From assembly GCA_028829895.1 (NCBI GenBank), contig CM054180.1, forward strand, positions 98,803,135 through 98,867,134: 64,000 nt of DNA. The letters are read 5' to 3'. The DNA comes from Sinotaia quadrata. Lineage: Eukaryota > Mollusca > Gastropoda > Architaenioglossa > Viviparidae. The stretch's first letter is position 1. Each line of letters begins with the position of its first letter. The notes under the pieces are model-generated. The model did no database searches. It was not told where the DNA came from and saw nothing but the letters and a program-made list of their open reading frames with translations. Positions 1 through 10,603 of this stretch are shown in pieces. The translations under genes were made by a program, and so were the position numbers.

Positions 1-250
1 ATATTAAAAACACTGAAATCAAAGCAAACAAAATGCTAAACGCATTAAAAATGACAAAGGGCAAAGACTGGGGAGAAGACCCTCGTACACACTATAGATG
101 GCGGCAACAGCGCTAATATACTCAACTAGTGACTCTGGAATTACGACGTACACTGTGGCTGACACAGACAACGCACAAATCAACAAAGTGCAAGCAATGC
201 CAAACAAAGCACTTAATCACAAGTGCACTCCCCAACACCAGACTGACAAA

Positions 251-407
251 CAGGTCAACTTAAACTAAGTCGTGACAGAACTATATAAACAAACAGGTCA
301 ACTTAAACTAAGTCGTGACAGAACTATATAAACAAACAGGTCAACTTAAACTAAGTCGTGACAGAACTATATAAACAAACAGGTCAACTTAAACTAAGTC
401 GTGACAG
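251..407 (+). repeat. Minisatellite, 43-bp unit, about 4 copies, inside the LINE
   Basis: Starts of CAGGTCAACTTAAAC recur at 251, 294, 337 and 380, exactly 43 bp apart and nearly identical. The unit is a multiplied stretch of LINE coding sequence just before the QILRLWANR segment. Because 43 is not a multiple of three, each copy shifts the reading frame. Confidence 0.95.
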
Positions 408-764
408 ACAAATTCTGCGCCTATGGGCCAACCGAATCAACAAAGGCGACACACCCAAACAACACACTCCTCCAACTAAAAGAATGGGACAAGAAAGGAT
501 ACACATTCCGAACGAAAAGAGTAAAACAAACGAAATGGACAGAAAAAAGACTAACTCCCTACCAGCTCATCAAAAAATTATTAAAACAACACAGACTTCC
601 CCCACCCCCGCAACCGTTCTCCCCCCCACCTCGAACGCACCCGCCCCACTAATCGACACGACGTTAACAGAGAGCGCAAACTACGCCCACCCCACAGAGA
701 AGAAACAAATGGGTACTAAATCACCATCAAAAAATATATACTGACGGTTCCAAAACCAACAAAG

Positions 765-906
765 GTACAGGCCAGCGGTACTAACACTTCACTGCCTCTA
801 CAAACTACACAACACCGTACAGGCCAGCGGTACTAACACCTCACTGCCTCTACAAACTACACAACACCGTACAGGCCAGCGGTACTAACACCTCACTGCC
901 TCTACA
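765..906 (+). repeat. Minisatellite, 52-bp unit, about 3 copies, inside the RNase H domain
   Basis: GTACAGGCCAGCGGTACTAA recurs at 765, 817 and 869, exactly 52 bp apart. It sits directly after the TDGSK start of the RNase H domain and breaks the frame. Confidence 0.95.
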
Positions 907-1690
907 GTCTACACGTACGAACTACACAACGCACACTCCACAATGACCGCCGAAACTGTAGCGATACAAATGGCGCTACAAGAAGCTCTATACAATCCCC
1001 ACATACCCCCAAAACTCCTAATAATCACCGTCTCACTCTCTGCACCAAAGGCCCTTAACAACCCATATAACACACTGAGAGTGTTTAATATGAACAACAT
1101 CAGACAGCTCATCTTAAAACTGCAAAACAAACAAACAACAAGCTTCCTATGGATCCCCAGCCACATCGGAATAACTGGAAATGACAGCAAAGGGGCAAAG
1201 AGCGGCACTACAAAGGGAAAACCCATCACAATGCCATTACATACGTCAGAAATACAAGCAGTGATAAGATTTAAAAAAAACAACCCAACCCACCCCTCCC
1301 AAGGCAAAAAAAAAAAAAAAGCTGGCATACAAAGCCATCAACAGACTCAGACTAAAGGCTGCCCTATACAGAACACACGATCCTGTATCCACCACCAAAA
1401 AACAATATACAAAGCACAGGAAAATATTTTAACAGACACAACTACCATAAGTTTATATTTTAAAAAAAAATACATCAGTGCGGGTACCCTGACACCAATT
1501 ACTACACTGATCAGTAACAGGGTTGCTGGGGGTCGACTACGTAATGTCCGTGTGAGAAACCATTGTAGTGGACGTTGGAGCTTGGAACTGAGGAACGTCA
1601 GGCAGAATTTCTTTAGAAGTTTGGATAGCGTGCAAGAGGCTCACGTTAGCCATCATCCAAACAATGCTTGTGGCGACCTGTGAGCGTGAG

Positions 1691-2451
1691 GGTTTGCAGG
1701 CAACGCTTGCCGCGAGCGCGCTAGTGACGGAGTACAACGAAACACAGGTCACGAAATTAACTGTTGGCTTTTCTATACTCCTCCTACTTCTGATTCAATG
1801 ATGAAAATAGCAGAGACTAGTCATTGGAAACTTATTGTTAGTGTAGGGTGGAAGACACTTTCTCTGAACCTTATTCTTAAATAGCATACATGACTGTTGA
1901 TTATTTAACTGTATTTGTAAATTCTTATTGTTGATAAATAAATTTGTTGTTAACTTTCTCATAAGTTGTTCTTAATTAATAATTAATATTAACACACTAG
2001 ACGGGTCACACAGTGAAACTACTATAATTATACTTTAATATACAAATCATTTTACATATATAATCTGAAGAATTAAACCTCTAATAAAATAAAATCTGTT
2101 GGCGGGCTTTAGGAAAAGCATTCATACACACATAAATTACAAAATACATAAATACAATAACATTATTCATCACATAAAAATACATCAATTAAAAATATAA
2201 ACTATCTCCTTTCTAAATATATAAATATCAACTTCAATTACTTGTGGGGATGCGGCTGTATACATACACACACGATGATACACACACAAACACACAAAAA
2301 TACCAAAACTAACAGTGGCTACATATAGATTGAATAACAGTAAATGGAAGTTAGAGATTGTTCCGATATTAGTCTATCGCCCAAGAGAATCGTGGTGTGA
2401 TTCTCGCTGGAGTAAAAGATGTTTTTATTTGTGTGTGTGTATGTGTGTGTG

Positions 2452-2497
<46 letters not shown>

Positions 2498-2907
2498 TTG
2501 TAATTTAAAAAAAGAATCTGCCTCTTTTTGATACAACTCACATAGTAAAACATAGATTTAAACATTAGCTACGTGTGACCCAATAATATAAGTGTAATTG
2601 AAAGGAACGCCAAAGAACCACGCTAAAATAATTTTGAAATCAAAAGAAAGCAAGGCGCATTGCATTGTGATACTAGTTTAGTGATCAGTCTTCAGACAAA
2701 GCATCAATGCGGTCAATTACAATAGCTGTTGCAGACCAGCAGCGTTGAGTCCTTGTTCTTTTTTTTTTTTTTTTTTTTAAAGAAACTTCACTCTGTCTGT
2801 TCCACAACTTCCACCCCCCAAATCATATGAGTATTTCAGGTGAGTGCCATCTTTTGGGGGACAATGACTTGATAAGAGGAAGATAACAGTGTAGTTCGTT
2901 TGAACTG
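1691..2907. other. Non-coding stretch with low-complexity runs
   Basis: There is no credible gene here. It holds AT-rich DNA, a CA-rich patch at 2265-2300, a GT microsatellite and a T run at 2758-2779. The patch at about 2285-2330 resembles 55667-55705 (shared AACTAACAG.GGCTACATAT), so it is a small dispersed repeat. Confidence 0.6.
2430..2497 (+). repeat. (GT)n microsatellite
   Basis: Nearly uninterrupted GT dinucleotides over about 68 bp. The Val-Cys open frame across it is an artefact. Confidence 0.98.
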
Positions 2908-4960
2908 TTGGAGCATCAATGTACCACTGTGGAACATCAATTCTATATGTGTGATTTTTCTAAACGAAACAGAAACATTTTAGTCGTGGATATTATTGAT
3001 AGTAATAAGCGTGGTTTAAAACTGTGCTTCAATGGATTTATGTATACCAAGCATGCAGCTCTCGCAAAACACAAGTTGTGGTGGAAATGTGTACAAAGAT
3101 CAAGTGGTCATTGTTGAGGCAGTTTGACGACAAACATGAGAAAGAAATTAACGAGGTATGCCAATCTCACAATCATGCTTCAAATGAGATTCAAATTCGC
3201 GTTGCCTAAGTCCGCAATGCAATGAAAGACCATACTGCAAGCATTCAAGACAGACCAGTTCAGATCCATATTCATGGTGTTAGCCACTGTGATGAAGATG
3301 TTCGTGCACTTATACCTTCTGCTGATACATGTAAGCATACTCTGCGTAACCAACGGCCTACTCCACATGTACCACGTCTACTTCAAGATCTAGGTTAACT
3401 TCCTATCGAGTTCACCCAGACCATTTCTTGAAGAGTTTCTACTGTACGATAACGGGCTAAACTGTAGCAACAGAATTTTAGATTTTGCTTCCAGTCAAGG
3501 CCAAAAATGTTTGACGATTCAGAAACAGTATTCATGGACGGCAACTTTGCTACGGCTCCGAATAAGTTCAAACAACTGTACGCCATTCGTGTACCTGTAT
3601 GCTTTTCTTCCAAACAAGACCCATGCCACTTACGAAGCAATAGTTAATAAGCGTGCAAACTTGAACTTTACTATTAACAAGACCCATGCCACTTATGAAG
3701 AATTGTTTCAAGCAATAGATGATAACTGTGCAAACTTCAACTATACTATTGACAAGCCTTATAAAGAATTGTTTCAAGCAATAGTTGATAACTGTGCAAA
3801 CTTGAACTATTAACAAGCCTTATAAAGAATTGTTTCAAGCAATAGCTGATAACTGCAAACTTGAACTATACTATTAACAAGCCTTATAAAGAATTGTTTC
3901 AAGCAATAGCTGATAACTGCAAACTTGAACTATACTATTAACAAGCCTTATAAAGAATTGTTTCAAGCAATAGCTGATAACTGCAAACTTCAACTATACT
4001 ATTAACAAGCCTTATAAAGAATTGTTTCAAGCAATAGCTGATAACTGCAAACTTCAACTATACTATTAACAAGCCTTATAAAGAATTGTTTCAAGCAATA
4101 GTTGATAACTGTGCAAACTTCAACTATACTATTAACAAGCCTTATAAAGAATTGTTTCAAGCAATAGCTGATAACTGCAAACTTCAACTATACTATTAAC
4201 AAGCCTTATAAAGAATTGTTTCAAGCAATAGTTGATAACTGCAAACCTCACCTATACTATTAACGTGCAAACCGTTGTGATTGACTTTGAAGACGGTGTA
4301 TTACGAGCAATTCTAGCTGAGTTTGGAAGCGACATCATCAGCTTAGGTTGTTTTTATCATCTTACGCAATCCACTTGGCCTAAAGTCCAAGAGTTGGGCT
4401 TAACCCATTATAGTGATAATGCTGACTTTCGCTTGTTTAGTGGCATGATTGACATACTAGCCTTTTGCCCCTTGATGAAGTTGATGAAGGTATGAGAGAC
4501 CTTAAAACTGTCATTCCAAATGATGTACCTGAATCCGAGAAGTTACTAATGTACTTCGATCGCACTTATGTAAGTGGCTCCTTTCGACACATTCAGCAGT
4601 TTGATGCAAATGATCATCTGATAATGCCTTTGAGAATACACCAACTTCCACCTATGTTCGCCCTTCACCTCTGGAATGTGCACCTTGTCACCTTAAACAA
4701 CAATCCTAGTACAAACAACATATGTGTAGGATGGAATAATAAATTCTACAATCTCGTCGGGCATTATCTCCCTTTATCTGGCGTGTAATTCAATGGACGC
4801 AGCATGAAGAAGCTACAGTCAGAACTATTACTTTGTAAAATGCTGTCGGCAGATGACCACAGACAAAGATATGTAGGTGCTACGTCCAAATACAACGTTC
4901 TTCAAAATTTTTGTGTAGCCCGACAAGAAAAACGCAATACAGTGCCAGACTTTCTTCTAA
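2908..4960 (+). pseudogene. FLYWCH zinc finger-MULE transposase pseudogene
   Basis: The N-terminal part (2960-3200) reads as a FLYWCH finger: LKLCFNGFMYTKHAA, then KLWWKC, a Cys in SGHC and an HNHA motif after a frameshift, giving the Cys2-His2 set. After a degenerate linker come YAFLPNKTHATYE (3595-3645) and, beyond a long tandem repeat, QTVVIDFEDGVLRAI (4265-4315), GCFYHLTQSTWPKVQELGL (4347-4403) and FR.F. These match the core of MULE-type transposases found beside FLYWCH domains. The 3' part keeps YFDRTYVSGS, PPMFALHLWNVHLVTL and TNNICVGWNNKF.NLVGH. At least four frameshifts or stops break the gene. It is either a dead transposon or a dead host gene derived from one. I see no terminal inverted repeats. 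Confidence 0.85.
3613..4264 (+). repeat. Minisatellite, 64-66 bp unit, about 10 copies, inside the MULE transposase
   Basis: Copies start near 3613, 3676, 3752, 3813, 3877, 3941, 4005, 4069, 4135 and 4199. The ancestral unit is 66 bp (22 codons: a YKELFQAIVDNCANLNYTI-like segment), still in frame in the first copies. Most later copies are 64 bp, lacking two bases of GTG, and so shift the frame. The last copy runs straight into the QTVVIDFE segment, so the repeat is a multiplication of normal transposase sequence. Confidence 0.95.
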
Positions 4961-5812
4961 TGGTGTCGGTTGGAACATTCGCCTTAATCATGAATATTAA
5001 ATCAGAAACAAAATATCAAAACGCTAAAATCATTCATAAATCATACTATCAAACGCATAATAGTAACCATAAGTGAATGACAAAAGCTTTAAATCTTAGA
5101 GAATTCTGGTATCTTCAATAGCACATAATTATGCCGATATAGAAACCTCATAAGTTAACCTGGTATTATTTTTAATGTAGTTGTGTATTTTTAATACTGT
5201 ACTATTTTCTCTGTTTTATTTTATGTTTTAAACACGACAGTAATTGTCGGTTTTGTTTGCTTTACTTATTTTAAAAGTACTTTCTTGTTTAAGACCTAAC
5301 GATTAGTAATTATAGAATAAAATGTTCTTAAAAATCACTTAGCATACATTACCAAGAAATGTTTAGTTTTATGTGACTGCATAAAACATGATTTCATTGA
5401 TGACTTTTCGTTTAATTTCATTTTATGTCAATGCATTGGTTCCTTTCACTTCTGGAAATTATGATTGTAGCCTATTGACGTTCCAAGATATTATTTTGAG
5501 TGAGTGGCATTTTGGAGGGAGAGCCATGTTGATGGTAATATTAGGAAAATGTAGCATGCGGAGGTAGGTTGGACGTTGCCTGGTTTGAAAATACCAGTGG
5601 AAGGAGGGTGCGTCTATGTGGGAAATAGGTAGGAGGGAGTCTTTCCAAGTGCCTTGTTTGTTGGGGAGAGGGATGGGTGTCTTATTATTTTGAGCGGTTT
5701 GACTGAAAGGATTTTGTGTACTGGTTTAGTTAGTTGGGCTTCCTCTGGGAGGAAGGGGGTTGCCAGTGGGCACAGTGCAAAGGTGCCGCGTGACTGAAAA
5801 GCGAAGTCTCCA
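4961..5812. other. AT-rich non-coding stretch
   Basis: No gene recognised. A G-rich patch at 5500-5800 carries open frames on the minus strand, but they match nothing I know. Confidence 0.6.
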
Positions 5813-5965
5813 ACCCCAAGCTGTAAATCTGGTCGCAAGTATCAGAGGTCAGAAAAGCTAAACCCTGACCCCAAGCTGTAAATCTAATCGCAAGTGTCAG
5901 AGATCAGAAAAGCTAACTTCCCGACCCCAATCTGTAAATCTAATCGCAAGTATCAGAAGTAAGGT
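5813..5965 (+). repeat. Tandem repeat, 55-56 bp unit, about 3 copies
   Basis: ACCCCAAGCTGTAAATCT-type segments recur at 5813, 5868 and 5924, with a shared ATCGCAAGTATCAGA.GTCAG middle. Confidence 0.9.
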
Positions 5966-8040
5966 TTCAGGGATGGCTTTGCTGGCAGGTGGTGAATGCA
6001 CACAAAATAACACTCACTGCTGCCACATTTTCATTATGAAATTGTACAATCCAAACTCCCCCCCCCCCCTTAATTAAAATGTATTTTGAATAATCAGAAC
6101 ACCACAAGCTTGGAACAGTATTATTCAAAGACAGATCCTTGTGTCTGCAAACCTAGAAATGTATTTTTCATTATGCATAAATAATCATGACATTTAGCAT
6201 TAAACAGTACTTATTTATAATTCACTATTTATCGATGACTCATAGATTTTCTACTTTTCCTTGTTTTCATTAATAATTATAATCAGCAAAGAGCTTGAGC
6301 AGATTCTTTCACAGCACGCTTTCTTTGGCTGATATTGTTGATAGTGCTATATATAGCTGCAACCTTTATAGTCTGTGATGCCATACTTTATGGAAATTAA
6401 TGTTCTTGTATGCATATCATTTAATGTGATGACAGTGTCATTATCATCATAATGAATTGATAAATTATAATTATTTTTCCAGGACTAGATAAAGTGTTTA
6501 TGCCCGAGCATCTGTAGAGAAAATAAATGGGAATGTCACTTCCATATTTTAATGTCTTTCTTCTTACTTTTTCTCATGAGAGCTAGCTATAATTAATCAA
6601 TCATAAGTATGTACTATAAGAATAGTTACAATCTGTCTTTGAAGGCACAAAAGACACCATACAGACAGAACTCATCTGTCCGAGTTCATCGAATGATTAT
6701 TTATTAGTATCCAGAACGAACTGTCAACATGAGCCAGAAATTGAAGAAGCGAAAACACTACAGCACTATCTGCTGACCCTAAGGTGTAAATCTTTAGACA
6801 CGCAGACCAAGATTTGAATGAAGTCGCAAAAGAGCTTGCTGCCACCATTAAAAAAACCAAGTAGTCAGATAATGAGGAAGTCATCTGATGCAAGGTCGTT
6901 TCTAAAATCAAGAATAAAAATTAAATCACAGTTAGGAGCACCTTGATGTGATAAGCCATCGTGAAGGAATATCCACGAGAAGACAACATAAGTCTTGTGT
7001 GAATGCAAGCCAAAATTGACTTGGAAAACAAAAAATAGATTGAAAGATTAGAAGGATCCCGTGCCTTCAACTGAGAAATTTTTGTGCGAGTTCTTCATCT
7101 GATATGAAAGATTGCTGTTTTTTAAAATGAATTTTTAATTTAAGATTTTATATATAGAATTGTGAAGAGCAATAATGAAAACCCATTAAAACTTTGTATT
7201 TAAGTGAGAGAACAGAAGTTTTAATAATATTAGAAAATAAAGTTGTAAACAGAATCCAGATGTCTAGAAGTTAAGTAAATTTATAAATAAAAATTCAAAC
7301 GGAATACTATAAACTGAATAAATAATAGTGTATTACCATATGTAGATCCAAATTTCTTTTTACTCTCTTGTTTCTTATTTGTTTCTCTCTTCAAAACAGA
7401 AATTAACTATACACACAAACCACTGTGCATGCTGATGTGCTAGTTACATGCTTCCTTTAGTAAATGCATGTCAACAAACTGTTTTATACATGGATATGCA
7501 AATTATAATATAGAGTTGAATTTATTTGAATGCATTTATATGAAGCACTTAAAAACCTCTTATTAATGGGAAAAGGAGGGTGAAAACATACTGGCAATAT
7601 TACTGAAAAACTCAAAAGGCACAAACCATAAAAAAATTTTATTATTAATTATAAACAACAATGTAACAATAACAAATAACAGTTATAAAACACATTTTAC
7701 TGCTTACAAGTGAATTATAAAAATAAACAAAACTGTACAAACTATAACAACTGTTTAAATTAATAGTATTATTATATAAAAACAAAACTACAAAACAATA
7801 CTGAAGAACACTAATATTTTCAATTCAAACTTTTGGTTAAAAGTGAATTACCATTAGAATTAAAGAAACTGTATATAAACTGTAACATTTTAATTCATAT
7901 TATTAATTATATATATAAAAGCAAACCAATACCAAAGAATACTAATAATAATCAAATTTTAACTCAACCATTTAATGATTACAAATGAATTATAATTAGA
8001 AATATAGTACAAACAATAACAACTTGTAAAATTCATATTA
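5966..8040. other. AT-rich non-coding stretch
   Basis: I see no gene or repeat structure beyond a C run at 6058-6069. Base composition is that of intron or intergenic DNA. Confidence 0.6.
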
Positions 8041-9771
8041 CACTGGGCAACAACAAATTTGCTAAGATATTTTGATGGATTTATGACAGTTTTATTGTGC
8101 TGGATCCAAAAATGACATCGGTTTTGTTCAACCAAGTCAACTTATTGATCTATTTTCGATCAACGTTTTGATCTATTGCGACATTATTTTTTTGTTGGTT
8201 TTTTTTTTTTACATATAAGGGTATTTTCTATTTATATGATGTATTTTTTAAATAAACAAATTATAATTTGTTTTATATAATTATGAAAGGTTACATAAGC
8301 GAATTTTTGAATAATTGATATAAATGATATTTTTCTTCTTTAGGTAATGAAATGCAATCGGCCAGAAGACATTGCAAAAATAAACCCGATGTATTTTACT
8401 ACATCTGCGGCGAATACACCATTGTTCCTAACTGGAATACAGCAAACAGGTTTTATAAAGCGTGCTTACCATGCTTATTTTGGTATAAAACTTGGTGATC
8501 AGGATAAAGTTTGGGCGCCACACATGGTATGCAAGACATGCACCGAGAATCTGCATCGTTGGACCAAGGGTAAGAAGAGTTGTCTGAAGTTTGGAATTCC
8601 TATGGTTAGGAGAGAACCGACAAACCATGTCACTGAATGCTACTTCTGTGCTATTGATGTGACTGGCATTAACAGAAAAAACCGGAGCAGCCTTAAGTAT
8701 CCCGATCTTGAATTAGCACGTCGTCCAGTAGCTCATTGTGATGAAATTCCAGTACCTGTCCCTGAAGAACTTACCGACATTAGTGAAGAAGATATCTCTA
8801 GAGTTGAAGAATATGAAGATGAAGAATTAGTGATTCTTGATGATGATGTTCCAAATCCTTTTTTTGCAAAAGGAGCTAAATGATCTAGTTCATGATCTCA
8901 GCTTGTCAAAGTCATCTGCTGAACTGTTGGCATCCAGATTGAGGGAAAAAACGTCCTTTCTGACAGTGTTCGCATCACCTTCTACAGCAACAGACATCAA
9001 GAGTATCTCAGTTTTTTCTCTACACAGAAGGACTTGGTGTACTGTACAGATATTGCGCAGCTTCTGCACAAGCTTGGAGTGCCACAGTATAAACCTGAAG
9101 ACTGGAGATTGTTCTTGGCAACAATAAGGCCAGGAACTATGTAGAGCTTGTTGCCAATATGCTGACTGCTTTCAAAAACCTTGGATGCAACATGAACATC
9201 AAAATGCATTACTTATTCTCACATATGGAACAGTTTCCTGAAAATCTGGGATCAATGAGCGACGAGAAAGAGGAGAGATTTCATCAGGATATGAAAGAGA
9301 TGGAAACCAGGTATCAGGGACGCTGGGATGCAGTCATGATGGCTGATTACTGTTGGACTCTAAAGAGAGACATTCCTACTGCTGAGCATTCTAGAAGTTC
9401 AAAGAGACGGAAGTTCATGCCCTGAATTTTGAACAATGATGACCTAATATTGAAGTTATATGTACTTACCGTTATCAATGTCTACTATTCAATGTACACT
9501 AATCAACGTTTGTAACATTTAATAAATGAACCTATTTTGGAAGAGAAATATTAACAAAAATTGCCTAATAATGTTACAAAAAATTTAATCGATTTAGCTA
9601 TAAGATCGGAATTTTTAAAAATCGAATTATATCAAAAATTTGACCTGATCAAAAGAAACGGGTGTCATTATCAAATTTAGCAGTGCAAAATTATCCTGAA
9701 TCATTTGAAAAATCTTAGACAACTTACAAAAAAATTTATGAAGTATTTTAGGCCAGGGTTGTTGCACAATA
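8041..9771 (+). mobile_element. Probable DNA transposon with degenerate terminal inverted repeats
   Basis: The left end CACTGGGCAACAACAAAT (8041) resembles the reverse complement of the right end near 9758-9771 (ATTGTGCAACAACCCTGG). An inner block, AATGACATCGGTTT (about 8111), matches the reverse complement of AAACGGGTGTCATT (about 9657). These brackets enclose the broken gene at 8347-9425. The inverted repeats are imperfect and I found no clear target duplication, so the boundaries are tentative and I do not assign a superfamily. Confidence 0.4.
8347..9425 (+). pseudogene. Internally deleted copy of a widespread uncharacterised transposon-like protein
   Basis: The first frame (8347-8883, 178 aa) has Cys-rich segments VCKTCTENLHRWTKGKKSC and ECYFCAIDVTGINRKNRSS, then an RRPVAHCDEIPVPVPEEL segment and an acidic stretch. 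This is a protein type I recall as hypothetical in many arthropods and other invertebrates, of unknown function. Frameshifts follow at about 8860 and 8955. At about 9105 the segment VPQYKPEDWRLF joins directly to LGNNKARNYVELVANMLTAF. In relatives as I remember them, roughly 170 residues lie between these, so about 500 bp of the middle is deleted. The C-terminal frame (9159-9425) keeps KMHYLFSHM, ERFHQDMKEMETRYQGRWD and ends in SSKRRKFMP. The start is the first Met after an AT-rich leader; an upstream exon is possible because TTTAG precedes it. Confidence 0.75.
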
Positions 9772-9952
9772 CACTCCGAGAATAAAGTATATCAATTAAA
9801 AGGCCAAGATTGTTGTACAATCCACAGAAATTGAGATAAATGCTTTATGAAAAAACATAAATTTTGCAGTAATATTGTATGCCAAACTCCCATGCTACTT
9901 TTGAAGAAATAAATTAAGTCAAAATTTCAAAAGACTGTCTTATCTCATAATA

Positions 9953-10603
9953 TCTAAAGAAAGAAAGCACACTTATTAAACTTCAAAAAGATGATGCATT
10001 TGTCATATAGACATTGTGAAAAAAACAACACACAGTGATATTAAATCTAAAGAAAGAAAGCACACTTACTTCAAAAAGATGATGCATTTGTCATATAGAC
10101 ATTGTGAAAAAAAACAACACATAGTGATGTTAAATCTAAAGAAAGAAAGCACACTTATATTAAACTTCAAAAAGATGATGCATTTGTCATATAGATATTG
10201 TGAAAAAAACAACACAGAGTGATGTTAAATCTAAAGAAAGAAAGCACACTTATATTAAACTTCAAAAAGATGATGCATTTGTCATATAGATATTGTGAAA
10301 AAAACAACACAGAGTGATGTTAAATCTAAAGAAAGAAAGCACACTTATATTAAACTTCAAAAAGATGATGCATTTGTCATATAGACATTGTGAAAAAAAC
10401 AACACACAGTGATATTAAATCTAAAGAAAGAAAGCACACTTACTTCAAAAAGATGATGCATTTGTCATATAGACATTGTGAAAAAAACAACACATAGTGA
10501 TGTTAAATCTAAAGAAAGAAAGCACACTTATATTAAACTTCAAAAAGATGATGCATTTGTCATATAGACATTGTGAAAAAAACAACACATAGTGATGTTA
10601 AAT
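9953..10603 (+). repeat. Minisatellite, 89-95 bp unit, about 7 copies
   Basis: GAAAGAAAGCACACTTA recurs with its GCACAC at 9968, 10060, 10149, 10244, 10339, 10434 and 10522. Spacing is 95 bp in the full form and 88-92 bp in units lacking a TATTAAA-type segment. The copies are nearly identical, so the array is young or homogenised. Confidence 0.95.

Larger units (their letters stand above)
1..1690 (+). pseudogene. Decayed non-LTR retrotransposon (LINE) 3' part with RNase H domain
   Basis: Pieces in several frames follow the order of an I/Jockey-type LINE downstream of its reverse transcriptase core. At 18-110 a frame reads KMLNALK...WGEDPRT, typical of the region after the RT. Around 120-230 comes a piece ending in a VQ..NKAL motif. 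At 400-590 the pieces QILRLWANRINKG and KEWDKKGYTFRTKRVK lie in different frames. The RNase H domain starts with YTDGSKTNKGTG at about 738 and continues at 943-1250 with AE.VAIQMALQEAL, an SLSAPKAL segment and FLWIPSHIGITGN, so parts of the catalytic Asp/Glu/Asp series are visible. Frameshifts, stops and two internal tandem repeats show it is dead. The 5' part lies outside the window, and I could not fix a 3' end or TSD. The clade is inferred only from the presence of RNase H. Confidence 0.8.

Noticed and set aside
909..1328. 139-codon minus-strand frame opposite the RNase H region
   Set aside because: It is the antisense shadow of the LINE; hydrophobic content comes from the A/C-rich sense strand.
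2315..2497. 60-codon open frame ending in repeated Val-Cys
   Set aside because: It is produced by the GT microsatellite; no start context or homology.
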